56,201 nt of DNA, from assembly GCA_001839685.1 (NCBI GenBank), contig MLAK01000682.1:89337-145537 (forward strand). Direction: 5' to 3'. The notes under the pieces are model-generated. The model was not told the origin of the DNA. It saw nothing but the letters and a program-made list of their open reading frames with translations, and ran no database searches. This DNA comes from Tritrichomonas foetus. Its lineage: Eukaryota > Parabasalia > Tritrichomonadida > Tritrichomonadidae. Shown here one piece after another: positions 1 through 9,983 of the stretch; positions within the stretch are counted from its first letter, which is position 1; every line of letters begins with the position of its first letter. The position numbers and the translations under genes were made by a program.

Positions 1-38
1 TTTAAGGGCATAGTTTAGCAAGAGATGGTTATATTTAT
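1..38 (+). repeat. Left terminal inverted repeat
   Basis: A 38-bp sequence starting TTTAAGGGCATAG that is perfectly repeated in inverted orientation at 1346-1383. It may extend left of the window edge. Confidence 0.85.
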
Positions 39-1345
39 ATTTTGGCCTTAATTTCTCCATGGATGGTCAAACATTCCAATTATATAGAAAAATGTAATCC
101 CAAAAACCTGTTCGATGTCCTAAATATGATTTTATAGTTTTATTATAGCTGATAAATCTGAAATATCAGTTAAATGTTATCATCATGAGAAATGAAGATT
201 CCATCATCAATTATTTTTTCGTGGCTGAGAAAGCTCGACGTCAAGTTGTAGACATCCCTATGAATGATTTAAGTTGCCTGCTAACGATTTTTGATAGATG
301 ACGATTATGCCGGAATAAATTTTTTAAAATTGGTTGTTTAAGTATCCCCAACTGGAAGATATAAATAATTCTTATATTGTTGCTATGTATTTGTATTTGT
401 ATTCTAATGGGTAATTAAATTTATTTATTATTATATGCAGAAAATAAATTGGATAAAGATGTTTTAAACAGTCCATTTTTGGGGCCTCACAAATTAAAAA
501 TAATCATTTTCTGAAAAAGTTATCATCAGAAAATTTATATTAGAAATATCTTTTGATATCTAATTAATACAGTGTTAATATTGTAATAAGATATATTATA
601 TTATTGGTTAATAGCTGTATGAGATGTAAAATAATAATATTAATGATTTCAATCAAATTAAATTTATTCATATTTTATTTTCATTCAATTTTTTTTATTA
701 TAGTCATTATCTATCTTTCTGAAATTCACAAGATAATTTGATATGTAAAATTTAGGACTTGAAATGTCTGTTACTGGGAAAAATAGGAAACTAATAATTT
801 TTACTAGCATATAATTATTTTATTTACTGGTTAACTCTAGATGTAGGGATTGGGTTTATAAAGAGATGCTTTCATGTCTAATGGTTTTTTGATTTGTTTT
901 CGCAATGCTTTTCTATATTCGAAGTACTCAGATGAATGATAAAAATTTTTTCTTTGAATTACATTCAATTTTTTCAATCATTTTCTTTTTTTTTTAATGA
1001 ATCCACTTTTCACTCCAATATAATATGCTGGAAACAATATATCATATAATACATCAAATATAAAAAGCTATATCAGAATATAATAAAATATTATAGATAA
1101 AATAAAAAGATAATTCTATTTTATATTTACTAAATATTCTGTTAATTATTTTGTAAATTGTGAACACTTACAAAAAGTTTCAATTCCCTCTTAGCATGTC
1201 ATCCAAAAGTGTGGAATAAAAACGAAATAAATTATTATTATGATTTCATCTTTATTAACTACGTCTATATATTCTTTGAACTAAGTTAACAATTGATTTC
1301 ATAAATTTTCCCCGAAGATATCGATATACAACCTATTTCTCTCAA

Positions 1346-1383
1346 ATAAATATAACCATCTCTTGCTAAACTATGCCCTTAAA
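1346..1383 (-). repeat. Right terminal inverted repeat
   Basis: Perfect inverted copy of bases 1-38. Identity stops on the inner side at base 1345 (A versus T). The outer flank continues into an A-rich stretch before the gene at 1859. Confidence 0.85.
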
Positions 1384-1858
1384 AAATTGGGTTTGAAATA
1401 CCAATTCTGAGGTTATTAAAAAATTAAACGAATTGACAATCGTATGCAGTATAATAAAAGATATTTGCATTAAATTATTTCAAACACCCAGATTGATCAA
1501 ATTGCTTCATCAGAATCATAATATGCCTAAAAAAATGAACAATCGATATGGGGAATCATTGACCAAATAAAATGTGAATTCTTGATCAGATAAGAATAAA
1601 CTTTTTCAATGACGGTAGGAAAGAAATGATTCTAAAGTGCATCATACTACAATTATTTGAAAGATTATTCGATGATATTTGAGTATACCTATGATGTATT
1701 TTCGTATCATACTTTCAATTAATTCAGTCAATTTTAACTCCATTATAGATTTTTGTTAACCATAAACTATGCAATCGAGACGGAAATTCTGATGGATCTC
1801 TGAAAAAATTGAAGAGAAGATTTTCATTTCGCGAAATTTCATTTATATAATCCACTCA
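1384..1858. other. Intergenic region upstream of the 1859 gene
   Basis: 475 bases between the transposon-like element and the first gene. It is AT-rich with no recognisable coding. Its only interpretable signal is the initiator-like motif at 1839-1845. Confidence 0.5.
1839..1845 (+). promoter_or_regulatory. Initiator-like element (TCA+1TTTA)
   Basis: TCATTTA lies 18 bases before the ATG at 1859. It matches the trichomonad initiator consensus TCA+1Y(T/A)(T/A), with the A at 1841 as the predicted transcription start. This would give a very short 5' leader, as is usual in trichomonads. The match is seen in the sequence; function is inferred. Confidence 0.45.
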
Positions 1859-3808
1859 ATGAAAGATAGAGATCTAATCGATGAAAACTGCAAATTTCCT
1901 CCACAATATAAAGAAATGTGTAATCGTAATTACAATACTCAATTTTCTATCAGCAATCTCCAATTGCAAATATTATCTCGACAGAATACTTTGCTGACTC
2001 ATTTTGCAAGTCGACCAACAACAATTTCAATATTTGGAAGTTCACAAACAATTCTCAAATCGATTGAAAAGTCGCCTCGAAAATTGATTAATAAATATTC
2101 ATCTCACATTTTGAATCGTTTGTCAATGTGGACGATAACATTAGTTACTATGCCAAATGAAGCAGCAAATTCAATTTCCAAATTTTACACAAGTGACAAT
2201 GAGAAACTTAAATTTTTTGGGTATGTCACATTTCCAGCACTTTTTCATCATTTTAAAACAGATGAATTTAACAGAAGTGCTGCTGCGTTAATATTTCATT
2301 TGATTGCTTCTCATCCTTTGTATATTGCCAACGTTTTCGTGATTTCATATTTTCGAAACTGTTCATCGTTTTTTGAAGCACTGTGGCATAACTATGATTC
2401 GTCTGACCCAAATACAGATGAGTTAGTAAGATTGACAAATGCAATCAAAAAAGCGAACGTTTGTTTAACCAGATCCCATGTTAATCTCTTATTTAGCTTA
2501 TACAAACGTTCAAAAACAAATTTTGGCAGAGTGATTTATGCTCGTTTACTTTATAGGTCATATATTGACTTTCATGAAGATCATGAAAATTCACCACTTG
2601 CCAAAATTCTTCTCTCAATCAGTTTAATGGTAAGAACATCTCAATTTGACAGTATTTTAAATGCTTTTTTGGATCAAGATTACGCCTATAGAAAAATACC
2701 ACATAACTCAAGTGGAAAAGCGAATCAAACTCCAATTGTTCTTTCTTCACATGAGATTTATTGTTTGCAAAGCTTAGTTAAAACATCCCCTGAAATATTT
2801 AAATATCCTAAGAATGAACCTAGTCGATTGATGGTTCCAAATAGCAGTGAAAATGATTTTGAACAAATTTATTTTGATCTTGATTTAACATTGCAATTAA
2901 ACAATGGAAAACCAAATTTCTCTAACACCAATTATTGTAACGATTTGTTTGGAGTTAGTAAAGAAGATAATAGCTTTGAAGTAATTAATTGTATAGAATT
3001 ATATATGCTTAAAGAAGCAGTCAGAGAAGAATACAATCGAATGATTGAACACGAAAAATTTACAAAATCATTATCAATCAAACTTTTTTCAAAACAATTA
3101 TTAGAGCTCCCACAAGAACAGAAGCCATTGCCATGGTATAGTTATTTTTATTTAGATAGGCAATCAACTGCTCCACCAAAAGAAAAAGAAGTCGAACCAA
3201 AAATTGAAAGCAAAGCTTTCAAATACTCGCTTCACAAATTATTAAAACTTGTTGAAAATCAGGAAGCGAAACTATGGATTTACCTCAGATCTTATTCAAA
3301 ATGCGAAAGAAGTACTCCCAATTGTGATAATTTCCTTAAAATATTCAATTCTAAGCGAAATATAAAAATGAATGATGAACATGAATCAAATTTAATTCAT
3401 AAAATTGTTTATCAAATTAAAAATTTCTCAACTGATTCACCATGTTCAATTGTGGAAAATATATCTCGAATTGGCTTCTTCATTTTGAATATAGCATCAC
3501 ATCTTGGAAGTGAACCAACAGTCATTCTTTCAAATTGCATTCAAATCTCTCAAAATCGACAATTTGCAGAATCTGTCGCGTGGTGCCAATTGCTTTTTGA
3601 ATATGTTCCGGAAATTAGAGATTTAATGCCAGGATCTTGGATAAGTGGATCAGACTTCATTATCGAAGCAATGATGGAAATTTCAACAAAAAATTGCTTG
3701 GATGAAAGTGACGAATATTCTGATGACTCAAAGATAAACAAAAATGATGACACTAAAAAGTTTGAAGTAATCAATGATGGTGATAATGATTCTAATGTTA
3801 TGATATAA
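1859..3808 (+). CDS. Uncharacterised 649-aa protein, probably helical
   Basis: A 649-residue reading frame from ATG 1859 to TAA 3806-3808. I do not recognise the family. The composition suggests an alpha-helical, mostly cytosolic protein, with no signal peptide or membrane segment visible. The last 50 residues are very acidic and rich in Asp/Ser/Asn (from about residue 617) and look like a disordered tail. A shorter charged linker (KEKEVEPKIESK) lies near residue 445. The start is supported by TCA directly before the ATG and by the initiator-like motif 18 bases upstream. The length, uniform codon use and lack of any competing frame make it a real gene. No function is proposed. Confidence 0.8.
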   Translation: MKDRDLIDENCKFPPQYKEMCNRNYNTQFSISNLQLQILSRQNTLLTHFASRPTTISIFGSSQTILKSIEKSPRKLINKYSSHILNRLSMWTITLVTMPNEAANSISKFYTSDNEKLKFFGYVTFPALFHHFKTDEFNRSAAALIFHLIASHPLYIANVFVISYFRNCSSFFEALWHNYDSSDPNTDELVRLTNAIKKANVCLTRSHVNLLFSLYKRSKTNFGRVIYARLLYRSYIDFHEDHENSPLAKILLSISLMVRTSQFDSILNAFLDQDYAYRKIPHNSSGKANQTPIVLSSHEIYCLQSLVKTSPEIFKYPKNEPSRLMVPNSSENDFEQIYFDLDLTLQLNNGKPNFSNTNYCNDLFGVSKEDNSFEVINCIELYMLKEAVREEYNRMIEHEKFTKSLSIKLFSKQLLELPQEQKPLPWYSYFYLDRQSTAPPKEKEVEPKIESKAFKYSLHKLLKLVENQEAKLWIYLRSYSKCERSTPNCDNFLKIFNSKRNIKMNDEHESNLIHKIVYQIKNFSTDSPCSIVENISRIGFFILNIASHLGSEPTVILSNCIQISQNRQFAESVAWCQLLFEYVPEIRDLMPGSWISGSDFIIEAMMEISTKNCLDESDEYSDDSKINKNDDTKKFEVINDGDNDSNVMI

Positions 3809-3946
3809 TTGTAAATATTTCGTTTTGCGCAATTTCTTTTATTTTGATACATTTTTATTATTCTTTTATATTATTCTTTTGAATTATTTCATTATTTTAA
3901 AGAACGAAAACAAAAAGAAATAAAAGAGAATGAATGATCTAGTAGT

Positions 3947-6319
3947 TTATTGTGTATTCTCACATTCTTTTGCCGATCTTCTGACGGCAGTTACAAACAA
4001 AGGTGCTTTATCAGAGAAGAAGAACATCATATCGATCGCATGTTGTGCGCTCGTCGTGATGACCATCAGCTCATCTTCCTTTTCATCACTATTTTCCATC
4101 TCCTCGTATCCATCGAGGAGGTCATTCAACTCTTCCCACAGTCCGACAAACGCAGGAACGCCGCAGCAGGCGTCAACTGTCAGTGAAAGTGGAATTGGCT
4201 CATCCTGGATTTCGCATTTAATGAGCCTGTTGTCATCATCCAATACAGGAATGATTCCGTGTGTTGGAACAAATTCGATTCCATTTTCCAAATCAAATCC
4301 ATCTTCAAGTGGAGAAAGAGACTCAAAGATTCGTCTTTGTTCCTGACCAGAAATAATGAAATGTTGATTCGAAAGTGCGAATTGAAGAAACTCAATGTTG
4401 TAAACACCACCTGCATAAGCTCCACCATTCATACTACTGTTGTTTGCACTTTCTGGATCAAATGGACCAGCGGGGAAAAGTTCAACATCTGCGAATTCAA
4501 TGTTATCGATGAAGAAAATGACTTTTGCAAAACCTGCTGCATTTGCTACAAGAGAAGGAAGGAGATAAATAGCAGTCATGAATTGAGGCATTGCTTCTTC
4601 ATCTGTGTAAAGTTCAAATACTTTCTGTGCAATTCTTTGGATAGCTGTTGCAAATTGTGGTGCTTCTGTGTAAAACTTGGATGACTTGGAAACGGCTGGA
4701 GGAGACTTCTTGTGATTGTAGATTGCCATAAGAAGAAGTTTCCTAATGGCTTGCATATGGGGAACAAACGAAGGAGCTTGCCAGGTTAAGTTAGAAAGCG
4801 TGATATCGACAATGGCTGTGTAAAGTCCTGCAAAATCACCATAAAGTGTAGCAAGGAGTTTGAAATTGAGTGGGAAAAGGAAAAACTGGCGCCAACAACC
4901 TGTTGTAGCAAGTTCAAGCATAATTTCTTCAGCAAAACAGGAAAGAAGCGTAGATTTACCGCTGTTACGAGGACCAACAATGGTGAGTCTAAGGTTGTAA
5001 TCTACCCCACCTGAACGAACAAATCTGTGGCGTAAGATGATTTCGCGAATGTATCTTTGTATGTAAGATTTACCGTAAATTTCATTTCCGTCACCATCAA
5101 TGTACGCACCACCAAATCTATACTTTGGATAAGCACCAGCGCCACCATCCAAACCGCTATTTCCAAATCCATTTCCATTAGTGTTATTCATATTGCTATT
5201 GTTGTTACCGAATCCACTTCCATTAAGGTTTGAAGAAGCATTGAGGTTTGTGTTGCTGTTTAGATTGTCACCATGAGTGACTGAATAACCACCAGCAAGG
5301 CCTTGAGCAGCAAACAATGAACGAAGACCAGTTAGCCAACGAAGCATTTGTAGCTCATCAATATCAGGCGACATTGCAAGCAGCTTGCGGGCCCAGTGAG
5401 AGTCCTGCTTTTTCAATCCATAAATGACATCATCAGTGAGTGAATCGTTTCCAATAAGTGCATTGAAAATATCAACAAGTGGTGTTGCATCAAGGTCTAA
5501 TTCTGACGAACTTGAGCTTGCCGATAAATTCGTGATATCCTCATGCCTGAGACCAGAAGAGGTCAACGAGTTTTCACCTTCAACCAAACTACCATTTTGT
5601 CCACTTTTAACACTATTTCCTGCTTGTGATCTTTTCAGCGATTGCTCACTGAGTATCTGCTGTAATGACTTATGTGAAACACTACTTTTCTTATCACTAT
5701 TATAAATATCATTTCCATCAAAACTATTTTCATTTTCATATTCACTGTTGTCATATCCATCTGTTCCATTTCGATTTGAGCGTCCATTTTTGTTAGATTT
5801 AACGGAGACCGGTTTGTACGACCGTTTACTTTTCTGTGAGCTCTCAGAATTCATTTTATCTTTCAAATTCAGTCCTAATTTGGCCTTGCCTTGACCGAAT
5901 AAAGCATTGAATGAATCACTACATTGGTTATTCCTGTTTCCTTTGCCCTTGGGATCATTACGCCCATCACCCACCGGGGACTGTGGTGGAGTCGACAACG
6001 ATGCAAGCCCGTGTTTTCCTGCGTTTAATTGTGCTTGAAGTGCTGCCTCGATTTCTTCCGGATCACGATTGGAGACGTAGAGAGTCGCGCCAGGAGTAAC
6101 GTCGGATATATTTTTAACGAGGACACCGTCTGATGTGAAGAGAGATTTGACCTGTCCGTAATTTTTGAAAAGCCGATTGCAAATTTTTAACAGAGTTCGT
6201 AAATTCGAAGGAAGTTGTGCCTTCTTCATAGGAACGGTTGAATTATGGCCTCGAGCTTTAAGGTAGATAAATGGAATTGCAATTGTTCCTTGATTTGATG
6301 TTCCAGAACAAACAGACAT
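3947..6319 (-). CDS. Doublecortin-domain protein with C-terminal P-loop NTPase
   Basis: 790 residues. The N-terminus (about 17-85) reads as a doublecortin-type ubiquitin-like domain. It has a basic first strand with GHNS, a middle helix (SNLRTLLKICNRLF), the signature LFTSDGVLVKNISDVTPG and then ATLYVS. Residues 100-400 are low complexity, rich in Ser, Asn, Gly and Lys, with poly-Asn and Gly-Asn runs near 350-385. Around residue 450 a Walker A motif (GPRNSGKST) follows a hydrophobic strand. Near residue 603 a Walker B-like strand (KVIFFIDNIEF) fits a STAND/AAA-type NTPase. Doublecortin domains bind microtubules, so a microtubule-associated ATPase is inferred. The stop is TAA, giving the UAAA that trichomonads use as a poly(A) signal. 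Domain calls are by motif only; the NTPase subfamily is unknown. Confidence 0.82.
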   Translation of the reverse strand: MSVCSGTSNQGTIAIPFIYLKARGHNSTVPMKKAQLPSNLRTLLKICNRLFKNYGQVKSLFTSDGVLVKNISDVTPGATLYVSNRDPEEIEAALQAQLNAGKHGLASLSTPPQSPVGDGRNDPKGKGNRNNQCSDSFNALFGQGKAKLGLNLKDKMNSESSQKSKRSYKPVSVKSNKNGRSNRNGTDGYDNSEYENENSFDGNDIYNSDKKSSVSHKSLQQILSEQSLKRSQAGNSVKSGQNGSLVEGENSLTSSGLRHEDITNLSASSSSSELDLDATPLVDIFNALIGNDSLTDDVIYGLKKQDSHWARKLLAMSPDIDELQMLRWLTGLRSLFAAQGLAGGYSVTHGDNLNSNTNLNASSNLNGSGFGNNNSNMNNTNGNGFGNSGLDGGAGAYPKYRFGGAYIDGDGNEIYGKSYIQRYIREIILRHRFVRSGGVDYNLRLTIVGPRNSGKSTLLSCFAEEIMLELATTGCWRQFFLFPLNFKLLATLYGDFAGLYTAIVDITLSNLTWQAPSFVPHMQAIRKLLLMAIYNHKKSPPAVSKSSKFYTEAPQFATAIQRIAQKVFELYTDEEAMPQFMTAIYLLPSLVANAAGFAKVIFFIDNIEFADVELFPAGPFDPESANNSSMNGGAYAGGVYNIEFLQFALSNQHFIISGQEQRRIFESLSPLEDGFDLENGIEFVPTHGIIPVLDDDNRLIKCEIQDEPIPLSLTVDACCGVPAFVGLWEELNDLLDGYEEMENSDEKEDELMVITTSAQHAIDMMFFFSDKAPLFVTAVRRSAKECENTQ

Positions 6320-6859
6320 TTTCTCTTTCTATTTTATATCAAATTAAATACTTTATTTCATATTGATTACTTTATATCTAAAAGATGGCTTGGGAAATTG
6401 AAAAATTGAATGTTGGCCAAGTGATATGACAAATGGAACTTTTTCTTACAATGATTTTTAGATGTTTGAGGAAAATTTTCTCTTCCATTGTTATCTCTAG
6501 AATTGAAATGATAATAACATATAAGTATCATCAACTATCTTAATAGAACCTATGTACACAATTAATAAGTTTTAAAATTGCTGATTGATGCGAATTATTG
6601 TCAACTTTTGAGAGAATGTTGATGTTTCGAGGTAAGATAAATTTCATGAATAAAATTGACCTATTCTATAGTGAATTAATTCACAACCAAATATCTCTTT
6701 ATTCCAAGAAATAAGAATTTTTTGAATCAGATAGTTTTATAATAAAAAAGGAAAAAAGAAGGAAAGAAAATTAAAATAAAATATATTACACATATATCCG
6801 CAAGTTAATATCTATTTTAATTATATAAAAACAAATAGAGATCAGTAATAACTAATAAA
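6320..6859. other. Intergenic region between two minus-strand genes
   Basis: 540 AT-rich bases upstream of the doublecortin gene and downstream of the USP gene. It should hold the promoter of the former. I see no gene, repeat or strong motif. Confidence 0.5.
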
Positions 6860-9763
6860 TTACGCTTCTTGTGAAACTTGTTTGATATCCATACTATCTC
6901 TTTTCTTTTTGTTAATAATTCCACTGAGCGATCTTGTTATTGATGGCTTTGCATTCGACACAATCATTGGATTATCGGACACCAATGCAATACAAAGTCT
7001 TTGGACTTCTTTTGTCATTTTATTTACAAATTTTAATAAACATTCAAATACAACTTCATCAGGCAAAATTTCAATTCTGATTTTTGATTTTTCACTAATG
7101 AAAACAAAAGCTTGCTTTGGCTGTTCCATTGAAGAACCACAAATATTCATCATTTTCTGCCACACGTCTCTAAGTGTCATTGTTTTCGTGATTGATATGA
7201 TTCTCGAAGTACCTTCGAATGAAAAAGATTTCATTGAAGATGCAAATCGAACTTCAATTCCCATTGATAATCCTTTTTTCAACATTGTCTTTAGTCTTGA
7301 TCGTAAAAATGGAACTTCATATCGAATAACATCATATCTGACACATTGTTTACGTGGCGAATCACCTGCTTTAAGAACAGATTCAATTGCCTCAAGTTTT
7401 CCAATTGAGCATAATATTTTTGTGCGTTCACTTGTTTTTGGTGTGAAGAATTTAGGTAACATTGAAATTAATTCGGCTGAGGTTGTCCCTTTTCTCACCC
7501 AAACAGGTTGCAAATGTTGCTGAGTACAGGTAGGTGCTACACATATCATAGTTACTGGTGTAAAGAGTTTAATTGAACATGCGGTAACTGGATCTTTTAA
7601 TGCTTGATAAGTTAAATCAGTACGCGGGAAAGTATTAACATATGGATACTGATGTGGAATCATTGGTTGCATTTTATGCAACACCAAAATCCTCCAAGGT
7701 TGAATATCATAAAATATTGCAAGTCTCTTTTGCACATCAGCGTAAGTTGAATCTGAAACGAAAGAAAATCGATGTACATCAAATTTTAATGTAATATTTT
7801 TCTTTGAATGTGCAAATATTCTTGAACCTTGATGAACAGTACCAGAATGTTCTATTGGTCTATGTTGATGTTCAATTGTTTTTCCTGGAAATGATGGGAT
7901 ATGATTTAATTCTGAACAAGCAAGACATATTCTAGGTGTACTGTCAGAAAGGAGAAAAACAGGACAATCAACAACTTTCGAAGGTAATACATAAAAGTTT
8001 GTTGAATGTCCTTTAACTACAAATTCTGCAGGCTTCATCGCAATATCCATTGGCCCAATAAATTGTGATTTTCCTGGTAGCTGTGCCCAGATTCGATACC
8101 CATCAAGTGGCCGATTTGGATATAATTTGGAGAGAATGTTCTTTGCAGTCAAATTATGATCTTCCCATTCAAATGGCGGAGTTGATGGTTCAATTGGTTG
8201 TCCAATAATATCCTCGGAAAATATGAATTGAGAGAAAAATAGATTCGATCGATGTGGAACAAGATGCAAAGGAATTGAATCATTAGTTGCTACATAATGA
8301 AAAGAATCTTTTCTTACATAAAATAGCATATATGCTAAAGCCGACGTAAATGTGAATGCTTTAAAGAATGATGGCTGTGATGCATTTTCTGTACCAAATA
8401 AACGTCGAATAACTTGTTCTTCAACGATTTTCGTGTTTCCATCGTTAAATAGAATCCATTGTTCACCAAGCTGTGGTCGAATGTATGATGTATAATGCCC
8501 AAAAATAGGGTTTCCACTATGTGCAGTAATTGAGTAAAGCTCATATTTTGTTTCGCCCTCAACACCAGGAGCATATTTGGCCATATCTAGCTCAAATGGG
8601 CAATCAAAAGCATTTCGAAGTTCAACAACTGAATTTGTTTTCGAGTTATATGAAAATCTGCATAAATGGAATGATAGAATTGGTGGAAGTCGTTTAAAAA
8701 CCATACTTTGTTGTGCATCTGCTTTAATTTTCTTTTTTTCTTTAGGTTTTTCATTTTCTTTCGTTTCTGTATTTTCAAAATTATTGTCAAATTCATTTTC
8801 TTTATATTTCTTTTCGTTTAAATTATTTTCTTTCGAAACTTCGAGATTTTCAGAATTCTGTGTTTCTTGAGTTGACGATTCGTTATCCATTTCATAACCT
8901 TCACTGATTACGTAATCTTCAATCTTTTCTTTGGCTGTAACAAGATTTAAAGATTCTTCGAGATTTCTTAAACCTTCAACAACAATGGGAAAAGAGTAAA
9001 ACTGCTCATCAGTTGTTTTCGAAAAGGAATACGATGGGCAGTCTATTGTTGTTGTTGTAACGGCTCCAAAAATATCGTTTATTCTTTTTGTAAATGATTC
9101 GCCAAGATCGGTTTCGAGTCTTTCAAAGAAAGCAATAAAGAATTCATGTGCGTCATTTTGAACCATTGCCAAATCGTGGAATGATCCTAAAGATCGAATA
9201 AATGAATCCAATGTCGGAGCCCTGGAAGACAGTTGGAGCTCTATAAATAATCTCTGTAAAGCTGAAATTGCATCTTTTGTGTCTTTATAATCGAAAACGA
9301 GACGTCGGAATGATCCTGTGTGAAATAATACTTGCAATATTGATGCCATATAACAAGTTGAGCCGGAATTGAGTATACCAAGGAAGTGGTCCTTGCGAGT
9401 ATATGGATAGTTTTTACAAAGCGTGATGCCAATCGATATGTTACCGTACAGATTTCGAGAAATGATTGAGCAAAAAGGCGAATTGTGGGAAAAAACAGCG
9501 CTTGTAGTAAGAGTTTGCTGATCAAAACTTGGACATGATAATGTTATTGTAAAAGTAAAGCATTCGTCATATTGCCACTGACTGGCTGAACAACAATAAA
9601 TAAAAATTGTTGATAAATCATGATTGATAAAAGCAACAAAATATTCTTTCTGTAAGGAAAAAACAGGCGATTTTATATATTTTCGGTATTCGTGTTCTTC
9701 GTCGGGGAGTTCCCAAAGGAAAGTTTCGTCAGGGAGATTTTGTTGTGACCCTGCAATACCCAT
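6860..9763 (-). CDS. Ubiquitin-specific protease (peptidase C19), USP7-like layout
   Basis: 967 residues with a complete USP catalytic core. The Cys box is LNSGSTCYMASILQVLF (catalytic Cys137), followed by NDAHEFF (203-209). The His box is GHYTSYI (His423), with Asp441 in FNDGNT. It should hydrolyse isopeptide bonds of ubiquitin conjugates in cytosol or nucleus. The roughly 120-residue N-terminal region is in the position of the MATH/TRAF domain of USP7. The roughly 500-residue C-terminal half resembles the tandem ubiquitin-like tail of USP7. A highly charged insert rich in Lys, Glu and Asn (about 280-350) sits in the finger region. TCAAA directly precedes the ATG. The USP call is firm; the USP7-class assignment is inference from architecture. 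Confidence 0.92.
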   Translation of the reverse strand: MGIAGSQQNLPDETFLWELPDEEHEYRKYIKSPVFSLQKEYFVAFINHDLSTIFIYCCSASQWQYDECFTFTITLSCPSFDQQTLTTSAVFSHNSPFCSIISRNLYGNISIGITLCKNYPYTRKDHFLGILNSGSTCYMASILQVLFHTGSFRRLVFDYKDTKDAISALQRLFIELQLSSRAPTLDSFIRSLGSFHDLAMVQNDAHEFFIAFFERLETDLGESFTKRINDIFGAVTTTTIDCPSYSFSKTTDEQFYSFPIVVEGLRNLEESLNLVTAKEKIEDYVISEGYEMDNESSTQETQNSENLEVSKENNLNEKKYKENEFDNNFENTETKENEKPKEKKKIKADAQQSMVFKRLPPILSFHLCRFSYNSKTNSVVELRNAFDCPFELDMAKYAPGVEGETKYELYSITAHSGNPIFGHYTSYIRPQLGEQWILFNDGNTKIVEEQVIRRLFGTENASQPSFFKAFTFTSALAYMLFYVRKDSFHYVATNDSIPLHLVPHRSNLFFSQFIFSEDIIGQPIEPSTPPFEWEDHNLTAKNILSKLYPNRPLDGYRIWAQLPGKSQFIGPMDIAMKPAEFVVKGHSTNFYVLPSKVVDCPVFLLSDSTPRICLACSELNHIPSFPGKTIEHQHRPIEHSGTVHQGSRIFAHSKKNITLKFDVHRFSFVSDSTYADVQKRLAIFYDIQPWRILVLHKMQPMIPHQYPYVNTFPRTDLTYQALKDPVTACSIKLFTPVTMICVAPTCTQQHLQPVWVRKGTTSAELISMLPKFFTPKTSERTKILCSIGKLEAIESVLKAGDSPRKQCVRYDVIRYEVPFLRSRLKTMLKKGLSMGIEVRFASSMKSFSFEGTSRIISITKTMTLRDVWQKMMNICGSSMEQPKQAFVFISEKSKIRIEILPDEVVFECLLKFVNKMTKEVQRLCIALVSDNPMIVSNAKPSITRSLSGIINKKKRDSMDIKQVSQEA

Positions 9764-9983
9764 TTTGAGCCAACCAAAAAGCTAAATATGCACAGAAAAT
9801 ATGTTATTAATTTCTCACAAAAAAATTATTTGTGAGAAATTAGATTGAGAAGTTATCTCATAATTGAAAGATAACTTTTTATAATAAGTATTTGGTCAGC
9901 CATATATGATTTTCTTTGCTTTTTCTGGAGTTTTAAAAGTTGACATTCAAGCTTTTTGATTATAAATGAATGAATAAAACTCA
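9764..9983. promoter_or_regulatory. Divergent promoter region with two hairpins
   Basis: 220 bases separate the start codons of the USP gene (minus) and the methyltransferase gene (plus), so both promoters lie here. It contains a perfect 14-bp inverted repeat (9808-9821 with 9829-9842, 7-base loop). A 9-bp inverted repeat follows (9850-9858 with 9869-9877). TCA sits directly before both start codons. A regulatory role is inferred. Confidence 0.5.
9808..9842. repeat. Perfect 14-bp stem hairpin
   Basis: TAATTTCTCACAAA at 9808-9821 is the exact reverse complement of 9829-9842, with a 7-base AT loop. This is longer than expected by chance in a 220-base spacer. Confidence 0.75.

Larger units (their letters stand above)
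1..1383. mobile_element. Non-autonomous DNA transposon-like element with 38-bp terminal inverted repeats
   Basis: The first 38 bases of the window are the exact reverse complement of bases 1346-1383, so the two copies bound a 1383-bp unit. Both ends carry TTAA just outside a GGGC/GCCC start, which would fit TTAA-duplicating insertion as in the piggyBac superfamily. The left flank is missing because the window starts on the repeat, so a target duplication cannot be shown. The interior is AT-rich and holds no reading frame of 60 codons or more. The longest sensible piece seen is about 38 codons, near 186-301 on the plus strand. The unit therefore looks like a deletion derivative or MITE-type element mobilised in trans. 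The superfamily assignment is inference; the inverted repeats are seen directly. Confidence 0.75.

Noticed and set aside
6882..7523. 213-codon plus-strand frame inside the USP gene
   Set aside because: Antisense shadow of a well-supported protease with an intact catalytic triad.
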